Source of the DNA: Eudorina sp. 2006-703-Eu-15
Taxonomy: Eukaryota; Chlorophyta; Chlorophyceae; Chlamydomonadales; Volvocaceae
NCBI GenBank assembly: GCA_003117195.1
Contig: BDSI01000012.1
Span: 868,001 to 932,000 of the forward strand
Direction: 5' to 3'
DNA: 64,000 nt
Shown here: piece after piece, positions 1-10,480 of the stretch
Numbering within the stretch: position 1 is the first letter of the stretch
How the letters are laid out: each line of letters begins with the position of its first letter
Notes under the pieces: model-generated
What the model saw: only the letters and a program-made list of their open reading frames with translations
Databases searched by the model: none
What the model was told of the DNA's origin: nothing
Made by a program: the position numbers and the translations under genes

Positions 1-1399
1 TCGATGTGGGCGTCACCACGGCCGTCGAGTGGTGCATCTCGGACGGCCCCGAGGCGGTGGGGGTCCGCAATGTGGGCAGGAGCCGCAACAGGGAGGTAAA
101 GCCGCCGGCGGCGGCTGTCGGCGGCGGCGCCGCCGCCGCCGCGGCGCCTCGGCCTTCCTGCTGCTGCTGCTGCTGCTGAGAGTGGGCATGGCCGTAGCTT
201 AGGGCTTCGGGGGAGGTGGGGAGGTGCGGGGGAACCGGGACCTTGGTGGCGGCGGCGGCGGCTGCCGTCAACGCCAGGCGGCAGGCGGCGAGGCCCGAGG
301 GCGCCAGGGTGGCGGCGATGTCCTCCCGCCCGATCAGCGCATAGGCCTGCACCGGCCAGCCTGTGGAGAGAGACGGGCGGGGCGGGAGGGGCGTTCGCGA
401 ACATCACGGATGAGGGCGGGAGGAATCGATCCGCGTCGCCACGGGCGCGTGTGCATCAAACCGATTAGTCAATCCCATCCATGTTGGGATGGACCCTTTC
501 GAGGGCCCCACCCTGGAGTCGCCCTCTCCTTGGTCCCACCTGGCGGCGGCGAAGCGCGGCAGCGCTGGAACGCCTCCCGCAGCGGCAGTGCCACCCCCGG
601 CGGCAGCCGGCCCAGCGACCCGGCATCCCAGCCCTGCGCCGCCACGAGCGCCACCACCTCCTCCGATGCCGACCGGACGCAGGCCTCCAGCGCCGCGACG
701 TCCCCCGACCCGGATCCCGACCCGGATGCGCGGGGCGGCGGCGGCGGCGGCGGCGGCGGGGCGTCCGCTCGCGACTTGAGCTTCGTGTCCAGAAGTATGG
801 CAGCGCAACTGGACCGAGGGTGCAGGGGCGGCGGCGGGGGCGACGGCGGGGGCGGCGGCGGGGGCAGGGTGGGAGGGAGCTCAGCGGTGTGGCGGTGTCA
901 ATTGGGGACCTCGAATGCAGAGCCGATCCGGAAGAGCCGCAGGGGCCGAAGGGCTGAAGAGCCGCAAGGGCCGAAGGGCTGAAGAGCCGCAGGGGCCGAA
1001 GGGCTGCAGGGTTGCAGGGCTTACACAAATCACCACCACCGTCATGCACCACGTGCCGGACACGTGACCGGGACCCCAACGCCGCTGCCTCTGTCTGCTC
1101 ACCTTCTGGCGCAGTCCGACAGCAGCGAGTAGCAGGGGAGCAGTCGGGATGTCAAGGGGAGGGCGGAGGGGGCGAGCGGCAGCGGCGGCGCCGCCGCTGC
1201 CGTCGCGGCCCCTGACGCCGCCGCCGCCGCCGCGGACCCGTGGGTCGCGGCCGAGGCGGTGGGGTCCAGCAGCGAGGGAAGCTCCGAAGGCTCCGGCTGC
1301 GCGCCCCCGACCATGCGGCTCAGGACCCTGCGAAAGAATGGTGAGGGACAGACCGTCGGGTCTGCCGTTGCTAGTGCGGGTCGCGCATGCGGATTGATT

Positions 1400-1430
<31 letters not shown>

Positions 1431-4400
1431 AGGCAGGCTTGCCTTCGCGGCCACCATTTGAGGAATTCGAATTCCCATCGCATCCCGGGGGCAGAGCGCA
1501 GACGAACCATCAAGGAAACATCGGTATATTGTTCGGGGTAAGAGGGAGAGGAAGGCCGCGCCCCCTGACAGAGTCGCCGCCCTGGTGAATTAGTAACCTT
1601 GCTCAGGGACGCGTGAGGTGCTCCGCGCAGTGAGAAGGGCCTCTTAGAAACTGATGGGGGGCACCCGACCAAACGCTAACGAACAACCGCTAGTAACCGC
1701 TACAAACCGAGCGCGCGGGCGCCCTCACATCCGTCGGTTTTTCCTAAGCCTCACGTGCCTGTAAATGTCCGCCGGCGGCCGCAGCACCAGCCCCGGGGGT
1801 CCGCGCAACGGTGGTTCCGGAGCGCCCGCAGACAGCAGCGCCGCCGGCCCCAGATCCCGCGCATAGTGCTCCCAGTACGGATGCAGACCCAGCGCCGACG
1901 CCGACGCCGCGAGGCTGGTCCCCAGCGGCTGTAGCTGCGGCCACGTCAGTACGTCCAGCTTCAGCTCCTCGTACAGGCCGTGGAGGCCGTACAGTACGGC
2001 AAGCAGCGGCTGGGCGGACGGCCCGAGCGGGATGGCGGGCGCGTCCTCCAGTGGGGACGCCGCCACGTCGTCATCCCCCTCCTCGCCGTCTTGGGTTTTC
2101 GCGGCGCCCGCCGGAGCGGCGGCGGCGCCGCCGCCGCCCAGGAGCGCGTGTACGGCTTTGAGCTGGCGCGCGGCGGGCGCCGCCGCCGCGGGTCCGCCGG
2201 CCGCACTGACCCGTGGGTCGCGGGTGCGGATCCAGGCGGGTTTCCGCCGGCTCGACACTAGCCGCGCCTGCGTCTCCGAAACCAGCAGACGCTCCCAGGC
2301 CGACCCGGGCCCCGGCCCAGCCCGTCCGGCCGCGTCGGCCGCCGCCGCCGCCGCCGCTGCCGAGGCCGTGGGCCTCAGATGTGGGTCTGCCAGCTCAGGC
2401 AGCGGCAGCCCCTGCTGATGCCGCAGCTGCCGCTGCTCCTGTTGGGGGTCGTGTTGGTGTTGATCCTGCTGGTGGTGGTGGTCGTGGTGGTGGTAGAGCT
2501 GACTATGGCGGGGCTGAGGGTGAGGCAGCGGCTGCTTGGGCGGCCCGGCCGGTGACGCTAGCGTCATGGCTGCGAACCGCCGGGTATGCAGCGGCGTGGA
2601 GAAGGGCGTCGCGGGCTGGCCGTACAACCCGCCGCTGCCACCCGTGCTGGGCGTGGCGGCGGCGGCGCCGCCGCCGCCGCCGCTGCCGCCGCTTCTGCGC
2701 GCGTACAGCGACCCGCCCGGCGCCGTCGGTTGCGCCCTGCCTCGCGGCGGCGCCGCCGCCCCTGCCGTACCCATTCGACCAGCTTCCGCGAAGGCCGGCG
2801 GGTCGTTCGCCCAGTCCGTCAGTACGGCGTCGAACGCGGCCCACTCGCCGGCGGCGCGCCGCGTCGCGCCGGGCCGCTGCGCGAAGAAACGGCGCAGGAA
2901 GGCGAGGTACAGCTCCGAGGGAGCGGCGGCGCGCACCACCTCCAGGGCCCGGCTCGCCAGGGCCGAGGTCACGGCGAACGGCAGTAGCAGCCGCAGCTCC
3001 CGGCCCTGCGCCGCCACCCGCGCGTGCGGAGGCTGTAGCGCGCTCTTCAGCCCCGACTGAAGAGGCGTCGGGCCGCCCTGGGGCGCCCCTGGAGCTCCCC
3101 CAGGTCCCAGGGTCAGAACTACGGTGTTACTGACGCCGCGGCGGAGGCCAAGTGCGCGTGCCGCCGGCGCCGCCGGTGGTACGACGGCGGCGGCGGCGGT
3201 GGCGCCGGCTCCGCCGGCGCGCTTGCAGCCCGAGACAGGGACCGGCGGCGGTCCGTTGGCCGCCTTCCAGGCAGACACCCGTGCCGCCGCCGCCGCCGCC
3301 GGCAGCGGGCCGGAGGTTGGCGGCGACGACAACATCATCATGTCGCCCTCCTCGGTGGCCTCGCTCATACCATCGTCAGAGCGTACGGACGGCATGCCTC
3401 CAACGATTCGGCTGTGTACAGCAGTCGCGGGTCCAGGGGCGGGCCGCGACGGTCGCGACGGCGGCCCCGCCGCGCCGCCGCGGCCGGGATGCCCATCGTC
3501 GTCGTCGTCGTCGTCGCCGCTGTCCTCCTCCATATCGGAACCGCCGTCCAGCATCATGTCCGTGCCTGCGGTCGAGGCTGGGGTGGAGAGGTCGCCGCCG
3601 CCAAACATGCCACGTGCCGTGCTGACGCCGCCACCGCCGCCGGCGGCGGCGGCGGCAGCGGAGGGGACGTCGCCGCCGACGGGTACGGCCGGCGGCGGTG
3701 CCGCCCGGGAGGTGTCGGTGACGCCGTTGAGCGCGGTGGATGCGTACGACACCTCAAACAAGGGTGACAGACCTGCCGGCGGCGCCCCGTCGCGGTACGC
3801 AGAATGGTTTCACACACGAGGGGCCCATAACATGCGAGGTGCAGCACCGCCAGTGTGCTGTGTATTGGGAAACCACTCCCGTCGTACAACCGGCCGACGG
3901 CACCTCAAAACCGTATCGGATCATCCCCGGTCATAAGGCCCATGAAGCCCACTTGCTCGACCCCGCCCACCGACCCGCCCGCCCGGCGGGCCCTATGGAT
4001 CTACCGTATACACCCCCTACCCCCTTTTCACCTCTGTGCAGCACGAGCTGCCCCGACGGCAGCAGCGCCAGAAGGTCGCGGTGCACCGGGAACGGACTGC
4101 CGGGCGCGGTGATGGCGGTGCGGGTCGCAGTCACCGCCGCCACCGCCACCGCCTCCAGGGTGCCCGCCAGCGACACGCACACACCCGCGGCGGCGGCACC
4201 GCCGCTGCCGCTGCAGGCGACGGCGGCGGGGGCGGCGCCGCCGCCAGTGACCCGCGGGTCCGTCCCGGCGGCCGCGGGCCCGGCTTGCGCGATGGTGAAG
4301 GCCAGCAGTCGGGTCTGCTGCCCGCACAGCACGCACAGCAGCGGGGAGCCCGAGAGATCGGTGGCCATGACGGCGTCGGTGGGTCGCACACCTGTGTCGG

Positions 4401-7400
4401 TCGGGGGGCCCGCATGGGTTTGTGTGGAGGGGATACAGGAAATTGGGGAGGCGAGGGGAGGGTTAACAGGTATGGAGGTGGGGGGTGCCGCAACGCCCCG
4501 ACCAGGAAAATTCGATTGACGATGCATTTTGCGCGGGGCCCCAGAAAGCACTGACAACCCGCGTCGCAAACTGCGCCTTTGGCGACTGCAAAAAGGCTCC
4601 CGCCGCCACATCCCATGTCACTCCGCCGTGCCGTTCTCCCGCCCTTCCCGCCCCAAATCCACCGCACGCGCCCACCCACCCACCACCCACCGAACGCACC
4701 TGGCTGTAGCTGCTCCTCATGAAGCAGCACCATCACAATGCCCTCCTCGCATTCCTCTCCCCCTCCCAGCCCCAGCCCCAGCCCCGGCTGCGCCGCCAGC
4801 GTCAAATGGGTGACGCTGCCCCGCCGTCCCCCCGCAGTGGCACCCAGCAGCCCCGGCGTGCTGGCGGGCCCCCCGCCGCCGCCGCCGCCAGCGCCCAAGG
4901 GCTGCGAGAACGGTGTTCCCGGCCAGGGGCCCTGCCCGTCAGCGCGGCCTACAGCGCGACTGGTTTGGCCCGGGAAGGGAGCTGGGCTGGGCGCCAGAAA
5001 GCCAAAGGGGTACGCGCCGCCGCCGCCACCGCCACCGCCGCCGCCGGCGGGGGCCGCCGCGCCGGCGGCGGCGGCGGCAGCCGACGCCGCGCCGCGGGGC
5101 TTGGGGTTGAAGAGGTGGGGCGAGAGGAAGCCCTCGGGGGTACGCGCCGCGGGGGTCCTGAGCCGGCGGTTGATGGCGGTTAATAGCGATTGATGGCGGT
5201 TGATGGCGGGAGGATGCGCAAGGCGGGGCAGCGGGCACTCAGGGCTTGCGAGGCGCCCTCTCCCTTCCGCAGAGCTGCCACTCTCGTCACGCCGTCCTTC
5301 GTCCGTCATGGACGGCGGTGAGACCGCTAATCGACTGCAGGCTCATCGCACAGACGACTGCACATCGTGCTGCGCGCTGCGCGTTGCAACCCCGTCGAGG
5401 CACAGCACAGAGGCACAGGGTCTCCAGCTCTCCTTGCTGAAACACACACACACACACACACACTCGGTCCCTCGCATATCACGCACTCCTGTTCTGCCTG
5501 CTTAAGTATAACACACACACACACACACACACATCCCTGTCCCGCAATATGATTCAATGACAAAACCCAGTCACAGCCCCAGTCACAGCCCCGCGTCCAT
5601 CCGCGCTCCAGCGGTCTGGAGCGGTCTGCTCACCTCTTGAGTGATGTCCCCGGGATGGCGCCGCTGGCAGCCCCGAAAGCCGGCCCCGGCGACGCCGCCG
5701 CCCCGGCGGGCATCCACGGCGACACCAGCATCGGCGACGGCGCCGCCCCGCCGCCGTACGGCGACTGATACCTGCCGCCGCCGCCGCCGCCACCGCCACC
5801 TGCAGGCGCGGCCGCGGCCGCGGCCGCCGACGGCAGCCCCGCGAACAACGCCGCCGGCGTCGCAGCACCCATGTGGGTGACCTCGATCGACATGTCCGAC
5901 GGCGCTGCGCTCGGAGGGCAGCTTAGCGGCGGCCGCGAGGACTGGTGTTGCTGGCCCGGGTGGTGCTGCTGCTGCGGCGGCGGCGGCGTCAGGTGCGCCT
6001 GCGGTGTCTCGGTCTGCGAGGCGGGCGTGAAGGCCATGGACATATCCGAGGGCGCTGAGCTCGAGGGGCAGTCCGGGGAGGTCGGCTGCTGCGGGAGGTG
6101 CTGCGAGGGCGGCGGGTGGTGCAGCGGCGGGCGCATCTGGACGGCGGCGCCCAGCGCCCCCGCGGGCGGCGTCGCGGCGGCGGCGGTGCTGGCGGGGCTG
6201 ATCGCCATGTCCGACGGCGCGGCGCTAGGGGGATAGTACGGCGACGGCTGAAGGGAGGGCTGCTGACCGGGGCCCAAGGGGGCGCCGTTGGCGCCCGCTT
6301 GGGGCGTGACCAGCGCCGCGACGGCGCCGACGCGCGCCGGCGGCCGGGGCGCGGCGAAGGACGGCGGCGGCGGCGCGCCGCCGCCGCCGCCGCCGGCCGC
6401 GGCACCTGCTGCCTGCGCGACGGCGGCGGCGGCGGCGTTGCCGAAGCCGGCTGCCGTACGCGGCTGGAAGCTGAACATGCTCATCATGCTGATCGGGGTG
6501 GCCGCCGTGACGGCGGACATGCCGGTGAGCGGCGCGCCGCCGCCGGCCCCGGGTCCCGTCAGCGGTCCCGCAGCCGAGCCCGGCGCTCCGCCCAGCGGTG
6601 TGGCCGCTGGGATGTCGGGGAGGTTGCCCAGCAGCTCCGGAACCAGCGGCGCCCGGCCGACCGTCCAGATCGCGAGGCGGCCGGCGGCCTGTGTGTGTGG
6701 AGGGTGTGTGGAGGGTGTGTGGAGGGTGTGTGGAGGGTGTGTGGAGGGTGTGTGGAGGGTGTGTGGAGGGTGTGTGGAGGGTGTGTGGAGGGTGTGTGGA
6801 GGGTGTGTGGAGGGTGTGTGGAGGGTGTGTGGAGGGTGTGTGGAGGGTGTGTGGAGGGTGTGTGGAGGGGGGGAGGTGGAGATAGGAGGGGGTATAGGAA
6901 ATTGGTAGACATGTTTATACTTCACTGCTGCCAGATCAAATATCCGATAAGACTGGACTGTACCAGGATCTCCAGCGAAGTGGAAGGGGGGAGTTTCTTA
7001 CCCCTAGGGGCGCTATTTGTTTTTACCCCTAAGGGGCGCTATTTTTACCCCCCGTGGGGCCGTCTTCGAGGGCCACACCACCCTAGCGCCACAGCCCCAG
7101 TCCAGCCCCGCAGCCCCGCACGGGCGGCGTCGCCTCTCCGAATCAGAAATCAGCAGATCTTGGTGCCAGCTGGTGGGCAGGCCAGCAGGCCAGCAGATCC
7201 GCAGATCAGCCGACGAGCAGGCCAGCACAGCCACACAACCCCCACGTGGCATTCCCTCATCCGTAAGTATACTGAGTTATGCTGGGTGTGCCCGGGTTCG
7301 TTCTACGGGTTTATTTATTTTCTCAATTTAATCCCCGCATCCGTGTCCCACATCCAGGCCACACACGCCCCCGGATTGCCCGAGCACCGCCAGCTTCTCG

Positions 7401-9424
7401 CCGGGCGCTAAACCCCCAAGAGGCCGGCCATCGCGCAGGCACGGACCTCCCAGATCGCCCTCCCCCGCCTGCTGGGCGTGCCCACCTCGCTGTACGTGGC
7501 CAGGTACGGCAGCTCGTGCGAGGACCAGACCACCTGCTCGCCCGACCAGCCCGCGTAGGAGCCCCGCCGCCCCGCCCGCAGCGACACGTCGGCCACCACC
7601 GGCTGCGGCTCGTCCATGGGGTGACTCAGCAGGTACAGCGTGGCGGCCAGCGGGCCCTGCGGGGTGCGGCCGGGGGAGGAAAAATGAGACGAGCGAGCTT
7701 GAGACCCCACTTGCTGTGTTTCAGTCGGTGGGGAAAATCGGGTTGCGGTGCATGCTTGGCTATGGCCAAGCACACATTCGCAGGGACAGTTGCCGCCGCT
7801 TTCGTGGACGCCGTCAAGCGGTGGCGCCCGCCCCCGCTTGTCTCACATAATATGGGTCACAGCACCACGCGAACCACTTCACCCCGCAACCCCATTCAAT
7901 GCCGACCCATGGGTCCGTCAAGTAAGGGTCGGCGCGTCTCCACCCCCACACGCCCCTCCTCCCTCTCCTCACCTCAGCTTGTCATCGCCAACACCTCCTC
8001 CCCTCTCTCTCTTCCCCTCTCCTCCCTCGCCCCCGCCCCTCCCTGTCGTACCTTCCCTCCCGTCTCCTCCCCTCCCCTTTCCTGCCTCTCCTCCCCTCTC
8101 CTTCCCTCCACCTCCTCCCCTCTCCTCCCCTCCCCTTTCCTGCCTCTCCTCCCCTCTCCTCCATCTCCCCTCTCCTCCCCCTCCCCCTCCCCCTCCCCAT
8201 CCTCCCTCCCCTCACTCACCCCGAGCAGCACGCCCTGGTCGCCCGCCGGCCACACCGAGTCCAGCCCCGGGGGCACTGCGCTCTCATGCAGCTCCCCGCC
8301 CAGGGTGCAGGTCGTGAGGCAACAATTGGCGCTCAGCAGGCAAAGCACGGGGTCGGGGGAGTAGGTGGGGAACACAGCCCAGGTGGCCTGCAGGAGGGCC
8401 GGATGAGCACGGGGGGCCCCAGGTGACTGGGTCGACATCAGGGAACAAGGCAGAGCCCCGCCGGACAGCTACAGGGAGGAGGAGCTCCCAGGGCGGGTTA
8501 GCCGCACAGCGGGGTGGTCCCCAGGAGGTGGGTGGATGAGGGTGAAATCGAGGAAGGCATTGCCGGCAGGCAGGCAGACAGGCAAGTACACCGCGCAAAC
8601 AAGGGACAAGGCTTTCCACAACCGCCATCTCCGTCGGCAGGCAGGCATCGACGCGTAAGGGCATCAGGGCCCCACCTGCAGCACCTCCGCTTCCAGCGTG
8701 AACAGCTTCCGAACGCAGCTGCCGCTGGTCCAGGCCACGCTGCGCAAACCGACGGAGGGGAGAGCAGCGCGAGAGGGAGCAAGGCGGGGTGGGGAAGGGC
8801 CGCAGCACCTCAGCCTGCCCAGGCGCTCCTCCGGCAACCAAGCGCGGGGTTCGCCATCGGCACATAAGGAACCCCGCCTGGACTGATGGAGGCCTGCAGA
8901 TGCTTGTGCGGCAACCATACCCTAGGGCGTGGGCAGGCCCAAACGCCGTGTCCATGTCCTCGGAGATGCATGCTGTGGGTGTGCTGTTTGGTCGCCGCGA
9001 CGCTTACCGATTCCCAAGTACCGCCACATGCTCGATGCAGGCGTCGCCGCCAGGTACGGCGTCGCCCTCCCGAACAAACAGTTTGACGTTCCCGCCGTCT
9101 ACGGCGGAGGTGTCGTGGCGGCCACTGTCCTGTCTGTCGAGGCTCCGGCGCCGCGTCCGCTGAGCGGCGGGAGCCAGCCGCTTCTGCAACCATCAGGGCG
9201 GTAATGGGAACCGAACCTCGTCGGCGAGTTAACGACCGCCCTCTTGCACGCAAGTGATGGTATGGGCTGGTGTGTGCATGGTTTGCCCTACTGGCTGCGA
9301 TCAGTCGGTGATCAAGGCATGCGCAATCCGCCCTCCACACCTGACGCTCATGCTCGCGCCGGAGCAGCTGCACGCCAAAGGGCTCCTCCGGAAGCAATAT
9401 CGCAGATTTCAGAGTCAATTGCAT
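1..9424 (-). CDS. APC1: Anaphase-promoting complex subunit 1, 5' part of gene (12 exons visible)
   Basis: APC1 is the largest scaffold of the nuclear APC/C ubiquitin ligase that drives mitotic exit. Exons on the minus strand: 9424-9341, 9183-9008, 8739-8676, 8387-8220, 7656-7486, 6688-5634, 5157-4700, 4391-4032, 3772-1729, 1327-1103, 808-540, 360-1; about 1811 residues, continuing past the left edge. Landmarks match the plant/animal APC1 order: the N-terminal PFG segment, LFVREGD and GNRVAWTSGS strands (about 20-100), SHPMDEPQP, LAIWTVGRAP (about 225), LSGSPLLCVLCGQQ and LLPSGQLVLHRG (about 735-845), GLHGLYEELKLDVL (late in exon 9), and LPPGVALPLREAF then AYALIGREDI (about 1670-1705). Exons 6, 7 and 9 carry long low-complexity loops. 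All junction phases agree. The exon 9/10 join is the least certain: ending at 1729 is phase-consistent, while the GTGAGG donor after 1755 is not. Start chosen: the ATG at 9424, in frame just before the conserved N-terminal segment. Confidence 0.9.
929..1006. repeat. Three tandem copies of a 25-bp unit in APC1 intron 10
   Basis: Unit reads GAAGAGCCGCAGGGGCCGAA GGGCT with one-base differences between copies. It lies between exons 10 and 11 of APC1. Confidence 0.8.
4428..4452 (-). repeat. Family A dispersed repeat, partial copy (APC1 intron 7)
   Basis: Right half only, CCCCAATTTCCTGTATCCCC on the minus strand, in sense orientation about 40 bases before the exon 8 acceptor. Confidence 0.6.
5443..5533. 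repeat. Two (AC)n microsatellites in APC1 intron 6
   Basis: (AC)10 at about 5443-5462 and a second run at about 5511-5533, separated by unique sequence, within the intron between APC1 exons 6 and 7. Confidence 0.9.
6690..6869. repeat. 11-bp minisatellite abutting an APC1 splice acceptor
   Basis: About 16 near-perfect copies of GTGTGTGGAGG. On the coding (minus) strand this is a CCTCCACACAC array running straight into the exon 6 acceptor at 6689, so the array itself is the polypyrimidine tract. Confidence 0.95.
6888..6952 (-). repeat. Family A dispersed repeat, full copy (APC1 intron 5)
   Basis: Minus strand shows TATCGGATATTTG, then GGCAGCAGTGAAGTATA and CTACCAATTTCCTATACCCC. Same order and spacing as the copy at 16755; sense orientation relative to APC1. 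Confidence 0.85.
7975..8217. repeat. Polypurine/polypyrimidine tract in APC1 intron 4
   Basis: About 240 bases made almost only of C and T on the plus strand, with units such as CTCCTCCCCTC and CCCCTTTCCTGCCTCTCC repeated. It begins directly beside the exon 4 donor (GTGAGT) and is G/A-rich on the sense strand. Confidence 0.9.
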
Positions 9425-9914
9425 GTTCTCTGGCTTAGCCTTCACGAGTTCGTCGCTCTCTCGACATTTCAACACAGGTCCCAGATAACGTAAGTTTGTG
9501 AAGCAACGACGCGGTTGGTTCCATTCCACAAATGATCTAGGCCTATCTAGGCGATGAGAAAGACAATGCGGAACAGGAGGACAAACTCAGTGTTACCCCG
9601 CCAAAACCATCACGTACGGCGGTAACTTCCGTTGCTAGGTCTGATGGCAAGCATCTACAAATGGCATTTTGTATGTGGACGGCGACCGAGTCAAGTCTTT
9701 ACTGCCATATGCTTGAGGCGATGTTGCAGCGACCTTGTTCACAATCGCAACGAAGGATATTACTGCAAAGCAGTTTTCGTTAAGCAGAAGGATATACATA
9801 GTTAAAACTGGTCTGAATTCTACCTTCAGAAGTGAAGCACATTATTGCGCAACCGTCAAAGGCGGACGTAGGCCTGGCAGTACCTAAGGTGGCGCCTGCC
9901 CATTGTTCATTGAG
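9425..9914. promoter_or_regulatory. Head-to-head intergenic region between APC1 and bL28m
   Basis: The starts of APC1 (minus) and bL28m (plus) lie 490 bases apart, so this stretch must hold both 5' UTRs and promoters. It is visibly lower in GC than the flanking genes. I see no clear TATA box and no ORF of interest. Confidence 0.5.
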
Positions 9915-10480
9915 ATGTCTAATGTTCAGTTGGCGAAGCAGCTTCTACAGCGGCTTATTCCCCCGGCTCGGGAAGAGCTGAGGCGACTTGAGGCGTGTCG
10001 ACGAAAAGTGATATGGGGAGACACTCAAATCACTCTCAGGGTGCGCCAGTATCCGAAAAGCAAGGACGAGTAAGAGCCGACACGCGGGCTGGTGGCGATG
10101 GTTGGGCTGGTGATTGACGCGTGTTTACCTCTCCGCGCAGGCGAGTTTCGCTTGTGATGCCGCAATGGCATAAGGTCCACCTGTACAGCGAGATTTTAGA
10201 TCGGAAAGTCAGGCTAACGCTGACGAACTCTACGCTCAGGTACGTTGCGGGTGCTTGACAGCCCCCGCCCCTCCAGTCGCCCAGTACGCCATCCATTGCT
10301 GCACGGCGCGGGCGCTGCAGGATGATTGAGGACATGGGTGGCCTGGACACGTACCTGCTGAGGACCCCGGAGGCGAAGCTGAAGAGTGATGCGGCGTCGG
10401 CACTCAAGTGGGAGGTCTTCACCACGTTGCAACGGAAGCGATGGCTCCAGCAAGCGGCCAAGCAGCCCCGCGCGGAGTGA
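9915..10480 (+). CDS. MRPL28: Mitochondrial large-subunit ribosomal protein bL28m, small form
   Basis: Structural protein of the mitochondrial ribosome large subunit. Exons 9915-10069 (donor GTAAGA), 10141-10239 and 10321-10480 join in phase to give 137 residues. The core LYSEILDRKVRLTL followed by NSTLR, then IEDMGGLDTYLLRTPEAKL, is the bL28 signature. The GGLDTYLL part fits the mitochondrial rather than the plastid branch. The C-terminus is a basic helix ending QPRAE. It lacks the long extensions of human and yeast homologues. The first exon (MSNVQLAKQLLQRL) has no strongly basic presequence, so targeting is inferred from family only. It is divergent from APC1, with 490 bases between the two starts. 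The first donor is the least certain point: an alternative GT at 10049 also keeps the frame and would shorten the protein by 7 residues. Confidence 0.85.

Noticed and set aside
6098..7411. 437-codon plus-strand frame with a CVEGVWR-type repeat
   Set aside because: The repeat is only the translation of the 11-bp minisatellite and the rest is antisense to APC1 exon 6.
7409..7486. Read-through of APC1 exon 5 giving a GRAIWEV segment
   Set aside because: It looks like the expected IWTV strand, but it runs into a stop at about 7409. The GAG/GTGGGC donor followed by the phase-0 exon 6 (RLAIWTVGRAP) gives a better and complete match.
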